DNA of 64,000 bases. It comes from B1SED10-225 sp964501415. GTDB lineage: Bacteria; Bacillota_I; Bacilli_A; Izemoplasmatales; Izemoplasmataceae. Positions 16,396-24,270 of the stretch are shown piece by piece (positions within the stretch are counted from its first letter, which is position 1; each line of letters opens with the position of its first letter). The stretch covers positions 27,965 to 91,964 of the forward strand of contig CAZCSL010000004.1 in NCBI GenBank assembly GCA_964501415.1, written 5' to 3'. The translations under genes were made by a program, and so were the position numbers. The notes beneath the pieces were generated by a model that was given only the letters and a program-made list of their open reading frames with translations, was not told the DNA's origin and searched no databases.

Positions 16396-17379
16396 ATGTT
16401 TGACTTAAATATTGAAACGACAAAAGAAACCACGGTATTCAATGACAATAAGATTTTTGATCTTCTAATTGTTGGGGCCGGCCCAGGCGGTTTAAACGCT
16501 GGGTTATACGCTTACCGCAAAGGCTTGCGTGTGGGAATTGTGACCGATGAAATTGGCGGACAACTCCATAATACCACCACGGTCGATAATTATTTGGGTT
16601 ACACCAATATCGATGGAGCAAAACTATCTTCAAAGTTTTTAAACCATATTAATGACCTGGATGTGCCCATGCTCAAAGGCGTAATCGTTAATAAGATTAT
16701 AAAGACTGTAGATGGTTTTAAACTACATCTTAGCGATGGCAAAACCTTAGAAAGTATGACGGTAATCCTAGCAACCGGCGGCGCGCCTAGAAAATTAGGG
16801 ATTAAAGGAGAGGCCACTTACAATAATAAAGGGATCAGTTATTGTGCAACGTGTGATGCGCCCTTTTATAAAGACCAACACGTGATTGTGGCTGGCGGCG
16901 GTAATGCAGCCGCAGAAGGGGTATTAGACCTATCGGCTTGGGCGAAAAAAATCACCGTGATTCACCGCTCAAAGTGGCGTGCAGACCCAGTGCTTTTAAA
17001 AAAGATGGAAGAAATCCCCAATTTAACGATTCATTTGAACCATCAGTTATTGGAAGTCTTTGGTGATGATAACCATATGCAAGGTGTCAAGGCTTTAAAT
17101 AAGACGACGAATGAAACACGCAGTTTCGATGCACAAGGGCTGTTAATTGAAATTGGTACGATTCCAAAAAGCGATTTGATTAAAGATATCGTCGAGACAA
17201 CCGATAAAGGCGAAGTGATAGTCGATGAAAATCAAATGACGAGTGTAGAAGGCCTTTATGCGGTTGGTGATGTAACGCAAAACCCCGATAAACAAATTAT
17301 CATTGCTGCGGCGGAAGGCGCAAAAGCAGCCTTGGCTTCAGCCAAATATATAAACCATAAAACGAAGGAGAATTCATAA
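16396..17379 (+). CDS. trxB: Thioredoxin reductase-like flavoprotein
   Basis: 327 residues. The FAD site GAGPGGLNAG is at 27-36, the redox pair Cys150-Ala-Thr-Cys153-Asp in its usual place, and the NADPH site GGGNAAAEG at 167-175, with HRSKWRA downstream. The C-terminal FAD motif VEGLYAVGDVTQ is intact. A ~20-residue N-terminal extension precedes the Rossmann fold. It shares one base with the next gene (TAATG), whose product carries two thioredoxin folds; together they look like a split AhpF. Substrate partner may be that protein rather than classical thioredoxin. AAGGAG precedes the ATG. Confidence 0.92.
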   Translation: MFDLNIETTKETTVFNDNKIFDLLIVGAGPGGLNAGLYAYRKGLRVGIVTDEIGGQLHNTTTVDNYLGYTNIDGAKLSSKFLNHINDLDVPMLKGVIVNKIIKTVDGFKLHLSDGKTLESMTVILATGGAPRKLGIKGEATYNNKGISYCATCDAPFYKDQHVIVAGGGNAAAEGVLDLSAWAKKITVIHRSKWRADPVLLKKMEEIPNLTIHLNHQLLEVFGDDNHMQGVKALNKTTNETRSFDAQGLLIEIGTIPKSDLIKDIVETTDKGEVIVDENQMTSVEGLYAVGDVTQNPDKQIIIAAAEGAKAALASAKYINHKTKENS

Positions 17380-18023
17380 TGGCTAATTTATTGAATGATG
17401 AAGTAAAGCAACAAATAGAACAATTTTTGACACAAATGGAAAATACAGTAGAAATGGTATTGTTTACCAAAGAAGGCAGTTGTCAAACGTGTAAGGAAAC
17501 GAAGGAATTATTGAGTGAGGTCGCAAAACTCAATGATAAACTTACCTATACACATAAGGATATTGATAAGGATAAAGACCAGGCTGAAGCTTATGGTATC
17601 ACTATGACACCTAGCTTTGTTTTGTTGGATAAAGAAGGTCAGTATCAAGGCGTTAAGTTTAACGGCATTCCCGCTGGTCACGAGATCAACTCGTTTTTAA
17701 GCGCTATTTTAGATGTAAGTGGAAAAACGTTTGACATTGATGAAAAAATCATCGCCAAACTCAAGCAGCTTGATAAAGATGTCAACATTAAAGTGTTTGT
17801 GACGCTTAGCTGTCCGCATTGTCCTGGGGCCGTTCAAAATGCTCATCGCTTAGCGCTTTTGAGTGATAAAGTTGAAGGTGAAATGATTGAGGCTCAAACC
17901 TTCGCACAAATGTCTAGTAAATTCAACGTATCGGGCGTACCTAAAATTGTCATAAACGACGAACATGAAATCGTAGGCAATCAACCCCTAGATGCTTATT
18001 TTGAATATATTGATAAGCTATAA
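17379..18023 (+). CDS. Two-domain thioredoxin-fold disulfide oxidoreductase (PDO/AhpF N-domain-like)
   Basis: 214 residues, two thioredoxin-like domains. The first has Cys35-Gln-Thr-Cys38 and a cis-proline at 78 (MTPSF); the second has Cys145-Pro-His-Cys148 and cis-proline 188 (GVPKI). Length and arrangement match protein disulfide oxidoreductases and the N-terminal domain of AhpF. AhpF keeps only one active CxxC, whereas both pairs are present here. Translation is coupled to trxB by a one-base overlap, so it is very likely its electron acceptor. The final target is not in the window: there is no ahpC, tpx or msr. Confidence 0.88.
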   Translation: MANLLNDEVKQQIEQFLTQMENTVEMVLFTKEGSCQTCKETKELLSEVAKLNDKLTYTHKDIDKDKDQAEAYGITMTPSFVLLDKEGQYQGVKFNGIPAGHEINSFLSAILDVSGKTFDIDEKIIAKLKQLDKDVNIKVFVTLSCPHCPGAVQNAHRLALLSDKVEGEMIEAQTFAQMSSKFNVSGVPKIVINDEHEIVGNQPLDAYFEYIDKL

Positions 18024-18054
18024 TCTTTTAAAAATAATTATACTGTTTTGAATA

Positions 18055-18083
18055 TTGATAAATAGTATAGAATTGCATATAAT
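18055..18083 (+). promoter_or_regulatory. Promoter of the structured leader and lipoprotein pair
   Basis: TTGATA (18055-18060), 17 bases, TATAAT (18078-18083). The start would be near 18090, leaving a ~138-base leader before the lipoprotein. Confidence 0.78.
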
Positions 18084-18097
18084 GAAAGTATAACCAG

Positions 18098-18165
18098 ATG
18101 CACCCCATAAGATGACGAGTTTCTTTAATAACGATAAAGGATTCGCCCACGCTTGTGAGGTGCAT
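18098..18165 (+). promoter_or_regulatory. Structured leader RNA, three-way junction of unknown class
   Basis: ATGCACC (18098-18104) pairs perfectly with GGTGCAT (18159-18165). Inside, GACGAG...TTCTTTA pairs with TAAAGGA...TTCGCC to give a ~13-bp hairpin with an ATAACGA loop, and CAC/GTG closes a GCTT loop. It lies directly downstream of a good promoter, before a lipoprotein gene. I do not recognise it as any riboswitch class I know. Confidence 0.5.
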
Positions 18166-18227
18166 TTTCTATTTATCATACCCCTTAGATAGGTGTGTTA
18201 AATAAAGCTAAAAAACGAGGTGAGACA

Positions 18228-18950
18228 ATGAAACACGTGAGTTTGATTGTCATGATGAGTATTTTACTAGTGATGGCAGCTTGTGGAGATTCAACGCAAG
18301 AAAAACCCGAGGTGTTTGATACCTTGGTCGCTTATGAAAATGCGGATGTTGAAATCGTACAATATCTCGGTCCAACGACAGATGAAGCAGAACTTGAAGC
18401 TTTTATCGCATGGTTAGAATCAGAAGGGTTTGAAGAGACCAATGGGGAACTTGATTTTAGTTTTTATGGTTTTGCGGTAACGCGTTCTTTTGAATCCGAT
18501 GATCAAGTATTAGGCCTTAACATTTTGCTTGGAGAAGAAACGACTATTCTAACCACCCTGATTAAAGATCGGGGATTCACTTTTGAGAACTTGCCCGATG
18601 GGTACCCTGAACATGGACAAATGTTTGTGGATTCAGTGATCACAGAAGCGTTGTTCATACCAACTTATCCACCGGCGATCACTCAATATATCCCTGAAGT
18701 AGGAGATCCAGACTTAGCGAGATTCCATATGTATCATACGACCGCTGAACAAGATGCATTGTATGACTATTTCACGATGGTTTTAGAAGCGGAAGGTTTT
18801 GAGATTGAATACGATAATTTCGAGGCTGATGAAGGGTATTTTTACTTAGAAGCAAGTCGAGATGATATTTGGATTCATATCGTGGTCGATGATTATGGTG
18901 AGGGCTACCGCGTTGTGGAAGTCGATGAATCTGTGGGCTTTCATCATTAG
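18228..18950 (+). CDS. Lipoprotein of unknown function
   Basis: 240 residues with a signal peptide ending VMAAC (Cys19 as the lipidated residue). The mature part is very acidic, with two repeated-looking units (YENADVEIVQYLGP and VITEALFIPTYPPAITQYIPEVGDP) each followed by a segment on a residue being 'more or less than' x-x-EAEGFE/ESEGFEE, suggesting two related domains. ATG 18228 was chosen because GAGGTGAG lies 5-8 bases upstream and the signal peptide starts there; the upstream start has no site. It precedes a second acidic lipoprotein by 26 bases, so the two are probably one transcript. Confidence 0.75.
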   Translation: MKHVSLIVMMSILLVMAACGDSTQEKPEVFDTLVAYENADVEIVQYLGPTTDEAELEAFIAWLESEGFEETNGELDFSFYGFAVTRSFESDDQVLGLNILLGEETTILTTLIKDRGFTFENLPDGYPEHGQMFVDSVITEALFIPTYPPAITQYIPEVGDPDLARFHMYHTTAEQDALYDYFTMVLEAEGFEIEYDNFEADEGYFYLEASRDDIWIHIVVDDYGEGYRVVEVDESVGFHH

Positions 18951-18976
18951 GTGAGTAGTTAAAAAGGAGGAAGAAG

Positions 18977-19840
18977 ATGAGAAAATTTAAGCACTTTTTT
19001 TGGATGTTTTTAATGTTGTTTATGCTTGCTGCTTGTAATGGCGCCGATGATGGTGATACTAATGATAACGGTACTGATAATGGCGATACCGTAGATAATG
19101 GTACAAATGGCAATGATAATGGATTCGTAGGTGATCCTTTTCTACTATTTGATGTGACTGAAGAAACTTTTGACGATCATTTTGGTAGTTGGGTAGCTAA
19201 GTTTGTAAGGGAAGGTCCATTTGATGTTTCTGAAGCGCAAGAGATATTCGTTGATCGCGCGGTTGAAAATGATGGTATGGATCCCGTGGATGAAGCCTTT
19301 GATTTTAGCGATTTTGGTTACCCGCCAGATGAGTTTTCGAATGTGTTATCTTTTGAAAATGAACACTGGGTTTCAAATTACGGCTTTGTTGAAGATGGCG
19401 ATCAAGTAGAAGTGACGATAGTATCAGTGTGGCGCGCATTATATTTCTTGCCAAATACCATGGAAGAATATCTTGGCTTTATTGAACACCCTGAAGACAC
19501 AGAAATTATCGAAAAAGGATTGGCATGGGATACGGATATTGAGATTTTTGCAAGAAGTGGTGTGGATATCGAAGACATCATGCAACATTATGTTTCGTAT
19601 TTTACTGCTGATGGGTGGGTTATCACTAGTAACTCTTTAGCCGATGAAGATAATTTCTTTTATGATCGAGACGATCGTTTTCAATTAGTGGTTGATTATG
19701 ATAAAAATGATGTTAGTTTCGAAATTTGGATAGATATTACAACGCCATACAATTGGGAAGACCACTATAAAGAAGGACACTCCTTTATTAACATAAGTTT
19801 TTACAATGTAGTTCAATATATGCATGAGGACGAAGAGTAG
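18977..19840 (+). CDS. Lipoprotein with Asp/Gly/Asn-rich linker
   Basis: 287 residues. A signal peptide ends MLAAC (Cys20), followed by a ~29-residue linker made almost only of Asp, Gly, Asn and Thr, then an acidic, aromatic-rich globular part of ~235 residues. AAGGAGG precedes the ATG. It is probably co-transcribed with the upstream lipoprotein and ends at a strong terminator. The linker composition is usual for cell-surface lipoproteins of low-G+C marine bacteria. No function is recognisable. Confidence 0.75.
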   Translation: MRKFKHFFWMFLMLFMLAACNGADDGDTNDNGTDNGDTVDNGTNGNDNGFVGDPFLLFDVTEETFDDHFGSWVAKFVREGPFDVSEAQEIFVDRAVENDGMDPVDEAFDFSDFGYPPDEFSNVLSFENEHWVSNYGFVEDGDQVEVTIVSVWRALYFLPNTMEEYLGFIEHPEDTEIIEKGLAWDTDIEIFARSGVDIEDIMQHYVSYFTADGWVITSNSLADEDNFFYDRDDRFQLVVDYDKNDVSFEIWIDITTPYNWEDHYKEGHSFINISFYNVVQYMHEDEE

Positions 19841-19889
19841 CCTATCAATTTAGGAAACATATCAGCATTTGTATTCACCCTATATTAAT

Positions 19890-19938
19890 AAAAAACGCCC
19901 CACCAAAGGATAACAATCTTTGGAGCGGCGTTTTATTT
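19890..19938. terminator. Bidirectional terminator
   Basis: AAAACGCCCCACCAAAG pairs with CTTTGGAGCGGCGTTTT with small mismatches, followed by ATTTT on the right and an A-run on the left; between convergent genes. Confidence 0.88.
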
Positions 19939-20555
19939 TAAGGGTATGAATCGTAGTCAATGGGGTGTTTTTCTAAATAGGTTTCTAAGGCTTCTTTAGC
20001 TAGATCAGCGTTTATGGATATATCGACATATTGGTGGTGACGATGTCTAATATGCATGCATTTCAGATAGTCAATACGTTTTTTATAGGTTTGTTCATAC
20101 CCGAGTTTATAAAGATTTAACTGTAACGTGATGCGTTTAATATTTAAGTGTGCCATGCGCTTAACATCGCTGATACCAAGCCCATGAATATAAGGAGAAC
20201 TGACGACCATATCGAACCTACCCGCCGCAACGGGGATGCCGCTAACATACAGTAAAACGATTTTTTCATTTTCTAATACGTCTATTTGATGTTGGTTTTT
20301 TAAAGAAAGATAGCTTTGCATCTCAACGTGCATGGTCTTATGGCCGTGTTTTTCGTAAGCTTCAATCATATCGTGTAAGGCTTGACCTTTTTGAGCCGCT
20401 TTTTCTAAAATGAGCGGATCAACATTTTTATAGGGTTTATCAAGCATCTCATCAACCAGTTGTGTGACGCTAATGACTTCTCTGCCATCGACGATGTATT
20501 GATGGTTATTTGCATTGAATAGTACATGGTGTTCGTTAATGTGGTATTCGCCCAT
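19938..20555 (-). CDS. PD-(D/E)XK nuclease-like protein
   Basis: About 205 residues. The segment AAGRFDMVVSS...GISDVKRMAHLN (~113-142) matches the D...D-x-K core of the PD-(D/E)XK fold, and the following RITLQLNLYKLGYEQTY fits the Q-x-x-x-Y helix of RecB/Cas4/RecE-like exonucleases. The N-terminal part (SVTQLVDEMLDKPY...GQALHDMIEAYEKHG) also resembles phage-type exonucleases. Start ATG 20555 has AGGAG 8 bases upstream. It stands alone, with no phage or CRISPR gene nearby, so its role is open: DNA repair or domesticated phage function. Confidence 0.68.
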   Translation of the reverse strand: MGEYHINEHHVLFNANNHQYIVDGREVISVTQLVDEMLDKPYKNVDPLILEKAAQKGQALHDMIEAYEKHGHKTMHVEMQSYLSLKNQHQIDVLENEKIVLLYVSGIPVAAGRFDMVVSSPYIHGLGISDVKRMAHLNIKRITLQLNLYKLGYEQTYKKRIDYLKCMHIRHRHHQYVDISINADLAKEALETYLEKHPIDYDSYP

Positions 20556-20607
20556 GATCATCACTCCTCACACCCATAGTTGTTATTACAGAAAAAGCCT
20601 TAAAACG

Positions 20608-21561
20608 CTAATCAGCGATGAAATCGTTAAAAGCATTTAAGATTTCATCATATTTTTCGTGGTGAACGTAATGATAGGTATTGAGTATATGTGTAGTCGT
20701 ATCATTAAAATCATTGAAATAGCTATCAAAAACGTCTTTAGCGTGCTCGTTATCGTCAAGGTTTTCTTGTGATATAAGCACGAGTACGGGCGTATCCGCA
20801 GGGGTTTGATCTGATGCGATAATCTCAGCGTTTTGTTCGATATGTGTGATTTCTCTTACGATATTTCTATTGAACATTTGCGCATGAAAAAGGGTTTTAA
20901 TGGCTTCTTCTTCAGAGGCATCAAAGCTTTCATAATTTAATAAGGGCAATGCCTCAAGACGCATCTGTTCGTCCATGAATCTAGCAACGCCTAAGCGACC
21001 TACCATAAACTGTATGTTTCTTTCTATAATGTTAGGGACGCTTTGATGTTCTAAAACCATGGGGGCGATGGCGGGGTCTAAAGCGATAATCTGTTTGATT
21101 TGATTCGCGTCTTTTTGCGCCCAACGAATCGCTTCTAATCCACCCAAAGAATGGGCAACTAGGGTTACGGAATCTTCTATTTCTAAAGCATCTAAGGTTG
21201 CTTTATAGCCATCGACTATGGTATCGATTTCTTTGTCTCTTGTGGCACTATCGTTATAGCCATACCCGGGTCTTTCAATCACGATTATTTCATATTCATC
21301 TTTTAACGCATGCCAAAGCGGTTTAAAGTCATACAAGGGTGCCGTCGTACCTAAGCCGCTTAAAAATACTAACGGTTCACCTGATCCAAATTGATGCACA
21401 TGAAACGCGCCGTGGTCGGTTTCTATGCGCATGCCTTTTTCCTCTAATGCATTTAAATCTTGGTTTTGTTGCACTTGTTGGTTGATAATCAAGCCCACAA
21501 CCAATAATAATAACAAACTCATCGTTGTTATCACGATGCCTAACAATATTTTTTTTATCAT
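20608..21561 (-). CDS. Alpha/beta hydrolase, membrane-anchored
   Basis: 317 residues. An N-terminal membrane segment (~4-26, uncleaved-looking) anchors an outside-facing hydrolase domain. The nucleophile elbow AHSLGGLEA (~137-145), oxyanion segment FLSGLGTTAPLYDF and IERPGYGYND are typical; the catalytic His is probably in HYVHHEKYD near the C-terminus. Substrate unknown. GAGGTGAT precedes the ATG. A TGACATCTGTCA dyad lies 48 bases upstream at 21609-21620, possibly an operator. Confidence 0.83.
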   Translation of the reverse strand: MIKKILLGIVITTMSLLLLLVVGLIINQQVQQNQDLNALEEKGMRIETDHGAFHVHQFGSGEPLVFLSGLGTTAPLYDFKPLWHALKDEYEIIVIERPGYGYNDSATRDKEIDTIVDGYKATLDALEIEDSVTLVAHSLGGLEAIRWAQKDANQIKQIIALDPAIAPMVLEHQSVPNIIERNIQFMVGRLGVARFMDEQMRLEALPLLNYESFDASEEEAIKTLFHAQMFNRNIVREITHIEQNAEIIASDQTPADTPVLVLISQENLDDNEHAKDVFDSYFNDFNDTTTHILNTYHYVHHEKYDEILNAFNDFIAD

Positions 21562-21645
21562 CTAATCACCTCGGTCATAGCTTAAATGATAGTCATGAAA
21601 AATCATAGTGACATCTGTCATGGTTTTAAAATAATTAGGGTCACG

Positions 21646-23346
21646 TCAAATATTAACGTCTTTAACGGGTTCAACGTCAATATCGGTTTGTTCTTCAATC
21701 ACGTTAACGATTTGTTTGGTATCACGCACGCGTTTTTGTCTTCGGTAAGTAATCTCAAGCGAACTCAACAACGATATACTGATGGCCGCTAATACTAAAG
21801 CAAAAGGTAAACCAGTAATGATCACTGCCGCTTGCAGCGCGTTTAAAGCATGTGAACCCCCGATAATCAACAGAATTGCCGCAATCAATCCTTCCACTGC
21901 GGCCCAAAAGACACGTTGGTGTCTCGGCGTTTTAATCTTACCACTTGAGGTGATGCTGTTGACAACGATACTTCCGGAGTCTGAGGATGTGATAAAGAAG
22001 GAAATAGCCAAGATTGTTCCAATTAAGGATAGCACGAGGGCAATCAAACCTTGTACCCAAGGAATGGTGAAAATCGTTGCGAGATCTGTAATCATTTGAA
22101 ATAAGGAAATATCGATTAAACCGCGGTCAACCACCGCTCTACTTAAAGCTCCGCCGGTGTGTTCATCGACAAAAAAGGCCGTACCACCAAAAACCGAAAG
22201 CCAAACAAACGATAAAAGTGATGGGACCAACATCACCGCAATGATAAACTCACGAATCGTGCGTCCCTTTGAAACGCGGGCTATAAACATACCCACAAAA
22301 GGCGACCATGAAATCCACCAAGCTAGATAAAAAACCGTCCAAGCGCCTTCCCAAATACCTTTGTCCATGGAAAGATGGAAGGAGGCGGGAACCAAACCGG
22401 AAATATAGACGCCTAGAGAATTAGAAAATAACCTTATGATATAGCCTGTTGGGCCGATTAAAAAGATTAAGACCATAAACACAAAAGCGATACGCATGTT
22501 CATCTTAGAAAGAAACTTAACCCCTTTATCGATACCTGAGAGAATCGAAATCGTAGCAACTAACGTGATGGCCGCAATTAAAAAGACTTGCATCGCCGTA
22601 GAAATCGGAACGCCAAATAAATAACTAAGACCACTATTGATTTGCTGGACCCCTAGACCAAGGGATGTGGCAAGACCAAATAATGTAGCCAAGACGGCTA
22701 AGATATCAATCACATCACCTAGTTTGCCAAAGACGCGTTCTTTAAATAAAGGATAAAAGATGGATCTAATCGATAAGGGCATCTTTTTGTTATAGGCAAA
22801 ATAACTTAATGCCAGGCCAATAACGGCATAAATAGCCCAAGGATGAATACCCCAATGTAAAAACGTGGTAGCCATCGCTGAGAAAATCCCTTCTTCACCC
22901 ACATATATAGGGGGTGTTGCACGCAAATGGTTTAAAGGCTCTCCAACGGCCCAAAACATGAGTCCAATCCCCATGCCTGCAGAGATTAACATCGCATACC
23001 AAGCAAAGGTTGAAAACTCCGGTGTTGCTTTTAAGCCGCCAATGCGGACTCTGCCCAGTTTAGAAAAGGCAAGATAGATTGCTAAAATAATGAAAAAATT
23101 GGTGCTGAGTATAAAGACCCAATCTAAGTTATTAACGATCCCCCCTTGTATCATCGTAAATACTTTTAATGCTGATGCAAACGGATACCAAGGAGCCATG
23201 GATACAAAGGCATAAATCGTCAATAACAAAACAAAGATACCGGTGGTAATCGATACCACCGGATTGAGATCAAAACCAAATTTGGTGGTGTTACGTTGAA
23301 ATAACTTTTCTTCTAAAGTTGCTTTTGTGACTTGTTCGGTTTTCAT
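21646..23346 (-). CDS. BCCT family glycine betaine/choline/carnitine transporter
   Basis: About 566 residues with twelve membrane helices, as in BetP/OpuD. The family signature GMGIGLMFWAVGEP and the substrate-site helix WWISWSPFVGMFIARVSKGRTIREF are intact. Import is driven by Na+ or H+ and serves osmoprotection or methylamine uptake. ATG 23346 has GGAGG 5 bases upstream; the longer frame has no ribosome site. The charged C-terminal tail (~40 residues, RRQKRVRDT...) could be an osmosensing domain. It complements the OpuA-type ABC transporter at 54-57 kb. Confidence 0.95.
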   Translation of the reverse strand: MKTEQVTKATLEEKLFQRNTTKFGFDLNPVVSITTGIFVLLLTIYAFVSMAPWYPFASALKVFTMIQGGIVNNLDWVFILSTNFFIILAIYLAFSKLGRVRIGGLKATPEFSTFAWYAMLISAGMGIGLMFWAVGEPLNHLRATPPIYVGEEGIFSAMATTFLHWGIHPWAIYAVIGLALSYFAYNKKMPLSIRSIFYPLFKERVFGKLGDVIDILAVLATLFGLATSLGLGVQQINSGLSYLFGVPISTAMQVFLIAAITLVATISILSGIDKGVKFLSKMNMRIAFVFMVLIFLIGPTGYIIRLFSNSLGVYISGLVPASFHLSMDKGIWEGAWTVFYLAWWISWSPFVGMFIARVSKGRTIREFIIAVMLVPSLLSFVWLSVFGGTAFFVDEHTGGALSRAVVDRGLIDISLFQMITDLATIFTIPWVQGLIALVLSLIGTILAISFFITSSDSGSIVVNSITSSGKIKTPRHQRVFWAAVEGLIAAILLIIGGSHALNALQAAVIITGLPFALVLAAISISLLSSLEITYRRQKRVRDTKQIVNVIEEQTDIDVEPVKDVNI

Positions 23347-23531
23347 AAGCGCCTCCATTGAATTTTTTTCCAACAACAAAACATTATACAATAAGTATTT
23401 TTAGATTACAAAAGCTTTTTTACCTCATTGAATAAGAAAACCTTTATCCCAAGAGCTATTAAAAAACACCAAAACATGTTATAATCGGTAGTAAATTAGT
23501 ATTTTTGTCTCTAATATGAAAGGATGATAAC

Positions 23532-24134
23532 GTGATTAACATAGGATTGATTCTCTTAGCTTATGTCCTTGGTATGATTCCAAACATATATATTCTAAGA
23601 CCGTTTTTTACACACGACAAACTAGACTATGTTCGCTCTGATGAAGTTGGTACGTATAAAGTCTTCGTCAATTTCAAAAAACCGGAGTTTTTCATGGTTG
23701 TCGCTTTGGATTTTTTAAAAGGCTTTTTGTTAGTGCTACTAACAATGTTTATTGATACGTGGTCGTTTTTACCAATGCTATTGATTCTAGTCGCGGTAAT
23801 CGCAAGAAACTTTAACTTATTCATCGGTTTCCGCAATGGTTTAGGCATTGCGATAATGATGGGTGGGTTGGCTTTGTATGCCCCATGGATTTTACTGATC
23901 TATGCGGTTTTAGTCATTATCATTCAGCTTTTCATCAATGATCTTGATTCAGCCTTGGCGATGTCAACCATCGTTATTCCTGTGGGCTCAGCCTTTTTGA
24001 TAGAGGCAATCCATTCAATTTTATTAGGAATTTTTCTGGTTGCGGTGGTCTTTATCCACAAAATCATTTACACACAAGCTGCAGCTTTTCGAACCCGGCA
24101 CCGTGATTTCACACGGGAAAACCCCTTTGCTTAA
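23532..24134 (+). CDS. Divergent PlsY-like glycerol-3-phosphate acyltransferase
   Basis: 200 residues with about five membrane helices, the size of PlsY (acylphosphate:glycerol-3-phosphate acyltransferase). LDFLKG near 64 and FRNGLG near 98 align with PlsY motifs, but the canonical SGNxGxTN has become RSDEVGTYK and F-KGGKG-AT has become FRNGLGIAIM. The last stretch TRHRDFTREN stands where RH-xx-N-x-R-x-x-x-G-x-E is expected. So the fold is PlsY-like but catalysis is uncertain; a second, standard PlsY may exist elsewhere. Start is GTG with AAAGGATG upstream. Confidence 0.65.
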   Translation: MINIGLILLAYVLGMIPNIYILRPFFTHDKLDYVRSDEVGTYKVFVNFKKPEFFMVVALDFLKGFLLVLLTMFIDTWSFLPMLLILVAVIARNFNLFIGFRNGLGIAIMMGGLALYAPWILLIYAVLVIIIQLFINDLDSALAMSTIVIPVGSAFLIEAIHSILLGIFLVAVVFIHKIIYTQAAAFRTRHRDFTRENPFA

Positions 24135-24149
24135 AGGTTTAAAAGAAAC

Positions 24150-24185
24150 ATGCGCTATCCAGTTTGGATGGCGCATTATTTTTTT
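24150..24185 (+). terminator. Terminator after the PlsY-like gene
   Basis: ATGCGCTATCC / GGATGGCGCAT with a 5-base loop, then TATTTTTTTC. Confidence 0.85.
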
Positions 24186-24270
24186 CTTATCGGATTAGTT
24201 TAAAACGTTATCCAGTTCATATTATGATACAATAGGTATAACCTCAAGATTTTTTCAAAGGAGCTTTTTT

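Noticed and set aside
18112..18192. 26-codon ORF ATG ACG AGT... inside the structured leader
   Set aside because: No ribosome site before it, and it lies in a region better explained by strong base pairing; no codon run for one amino acid.
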